Positions 6,225-6,927 of a stretch of DNA of 6,927 nucleotides are shown here, in pieces; position 1 is the first letter of the stretch, and each line of letters starts with the position of its first letter. Made by a program: the position numbers and the translations under genes. Source of the stretch: JAULUH01 sp032111745 (lineage in GTDB: Bacteria; Chloroflexota; Anaerolineae; JAAEKA01); the NCBI GenBank assembly GCA_032111745.1, contig JAULUH010000384.1, positions 1-6,927 on the forward strand. Reading direction: 5' to 3'. The notes under the pieces are model-generated. The model was not told where the DNA came from. It saw only the letters and a list, made by a program, of their open reading frames with translations, and searched no databases.

Positions 6225-6715
6225 TGGCACCGGCGATCGTAACGCTGATCATGGGTATCGTGCTGGGATACCTGGCGCAGCGCTCGCGTATCTGTTTCAT
6301 CGGTGGATTGCGCGATTTCGTGCTGGTGCGTGACACCGAGCTCCTGAAAGGGGTAATCGCCTTCTTCATCACGGCCTGGGTAGCCTTCTCCATCGCCGGG
6401 GCGGTGGGGCTGCTGGAGTGGGGTCCGCCGGGCTTCGACGAGGTTTCCAGCGTGCCGGGCCTGGCGGCCAGCGCGGCCAGGCCGGCCGCGGCGACGCCCA
6501 ATGTGCAGGTCCTGGGCCTCTCGGCAGTGGTTGTGGGCCTGGTGGCCGGAATCGCCCTGGGATTATTCTCCACATTGGCCAACGGTTGCCCGACTCGCCA
6601 GCATGTGTTGGCGGCACAGGGCGTGCGCGATAGCGTTTTCTACCTGGGAGGGTTCTACATCGGCGTGATCGTCTACAATCTCGTTACGAAACCACTGCTG
6701 GCCTTGGTGTTTTAA
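6224..6715 (+). CDS. YeeE/YedE-like membrane protein, C-terminal-type half
   Basis: A 163-residue integral membrane protein, translationally coupled to the preceding gene by the TGATG overlap. It begins with a hydrophobic segment and the motif AQRSRICFIGGLRD (18-31, Cys 24), which is the typical RxxFC-like entry region of YeeE/YedE proteins. Hydrophobic segments follow around 40-65 and 95-118, then LANGCPTRQHVLAAQG with GCPTR at 121-125 and Cys 122, then a last membrane segment. An Ala/Pro-rich loop (about 76-92) separates the two membrane blocks. Paired with the upstream gene it gives about 330 residues, near the size of a single-chain family member. In the family, conserved Cys residues line the substrate path. 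The likely role is uptake of a small sulphur- or selenium-containing anion. Which one, and whether this relates to the sugar genes upstream, cannot be told from the sequence. Confidence 0.78.
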   Translation: MAPAIVTLIMGIVLGYLAQRSRICFIGGLRDFVLVRDTELLKGVIAFFITAWVAFSIAGAVGLLEWGPPGFDEVSSVPGLAASAARPAAATPNVQVLGLSAVVVGLVAGIALGLFSTLANGCPTRQHVLAAQGVRDSVFYLGGFYIGVIVYNLVTKPLLALVF

Positions 6716-6727
6716 CTGCCCAGAACG

Positions 6728-6734
6728 AGGAGGG
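6728..6734 (+). promoter_or_regulatory. Strong ribosome binding site of the DeoR-type gene
   Basis: AGGAGGG ends 3 bases before the ATG at 6738. The 22-base gap after the previous stop leaves little room for a separate promoter, so the regulator gene may be read through from the YeeE/YedE pair. Confidence 0.7.
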
Positions 6735-6737
6735 ATC

Positions 6738-6927
6738 ATGAGTATCCAGGAACGGTCTGGCCGGGTCATGCAGCTCTTGCGCCAGCGCGGCTATCTCACG
6801 GTGGACGAGCTCAGCCGGGAGCTGAGCGTCTCCCAGATGACGATCCGGCGCGATCTCAAGGATCTCGAGCAGGCGGGGCTGATCAACCGCTACCATGGCG
6901 GGGCCAACCTGAAACCAGAGCGGGGCG
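6738..6927 (+). CDS. DeoR-family transcriptional regulator, N-terminal part (3' truncated by window edge)
   Basis: Sixty-three codons are visible of a protein that is usually about 250 residues. The visible part is the whole DeoR-type winged helix-turn-helix: ERSGRVMQLLRQRGYLTVDE (residues 5-24), then LSRELSVSQMTIRRDLKDLE with the recognition-helix core TIRRDL at 35-40, and the wing ending in RYHGGA (51-56). DeoR-type regulators are mostly repressors of sugar catabolism genes that release DNA when a sugar phosphate binds their C-terminal domain, which is outside this window. A sugar-phosphate inducer would fit the kinase and transporter to the left, but the gene could equally head an operon that continues to the right. 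Confidence 0.92.
   Translation, partial: MSIQERSGRVMQLLRQRGYLTVDELSRELSVSQMTIRRDLKDLEQAGLINRYHGGANLKPERG

Overview
This GC-rich bacterial window, with every recognisable gene on the + strand, looks like a catabolic and transport region from a Chloroflexota-like organism (possibly Anaerolineae or Caldilineae). The taxonomic hint is weak. It rests on high GC, a ribose-type (CUT2) sugar ABC cassette with a lipid-anchored binding protein, and a Thr-Pro-repeat coding fragment of the kind common in secreted Chloroflexota proteins. There is no rRNA or other marker gene. A run of 10 N inside one gene suggests a draft or metagenome assembly.

Region 1 (1-4969) is a sugar uptake and phosphorylation cluster: the C-terminal part of an FGGY-family carbohydrate kinase (cut by the window edge), a 131-nt leader, a lipoprotein sugar-binding protein, a strong intercistronic hairpin, a double-domain RbsA-type ATPase and an RbsC-type permease. 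The likely flow is capture of a sugar or polyol outside the membrane, ATP-driven import through a permease homodimer, and phosphorylation by the kinase. The substrate cannot be read from the sequence. The ATPase gene is interrupted as assembled: a 10-N gap plus about 117 nt of foreign-looking Thr/Pro-rich sequence lies between two copies of a 14-bp direct repeat. Collapsing one repeat copy and everything between restores a 511-residue ATPase of normal length in frame, so the break is most simply an assembly error.

Region 2 (4970-6715) follows a 90-nt spacer. It holds an unrecognised membrane-anchored protein of about 212 residues and two short, translationally coupled membrane proteins that resemble the two halves of a YeeE/YedE-type (sulphur-compound) transporter. 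Each half carries a conserved Cys region near its N-terminus and a GCPTR motif in its second half.

Region 3 (6716-6927) is the start of a DeoR-family repressor gene with a strong Shine-Dalgarno sequence, cut by the window end. It may regulate the sugar genes to its left or an operon to its right.

I see no CRISPR array, tRNA, rRNA, insertion sequence or phage gene. The most distinctive points are the interrupted ATPase gene, the intercistronic hairpin, an orphan near-perfect Shine-Dalgarno sequence in the binding-protein leader, and the split YeeE/YedE pair with a CxxCH motif. I do not see convincing evidence of a wholly new system.
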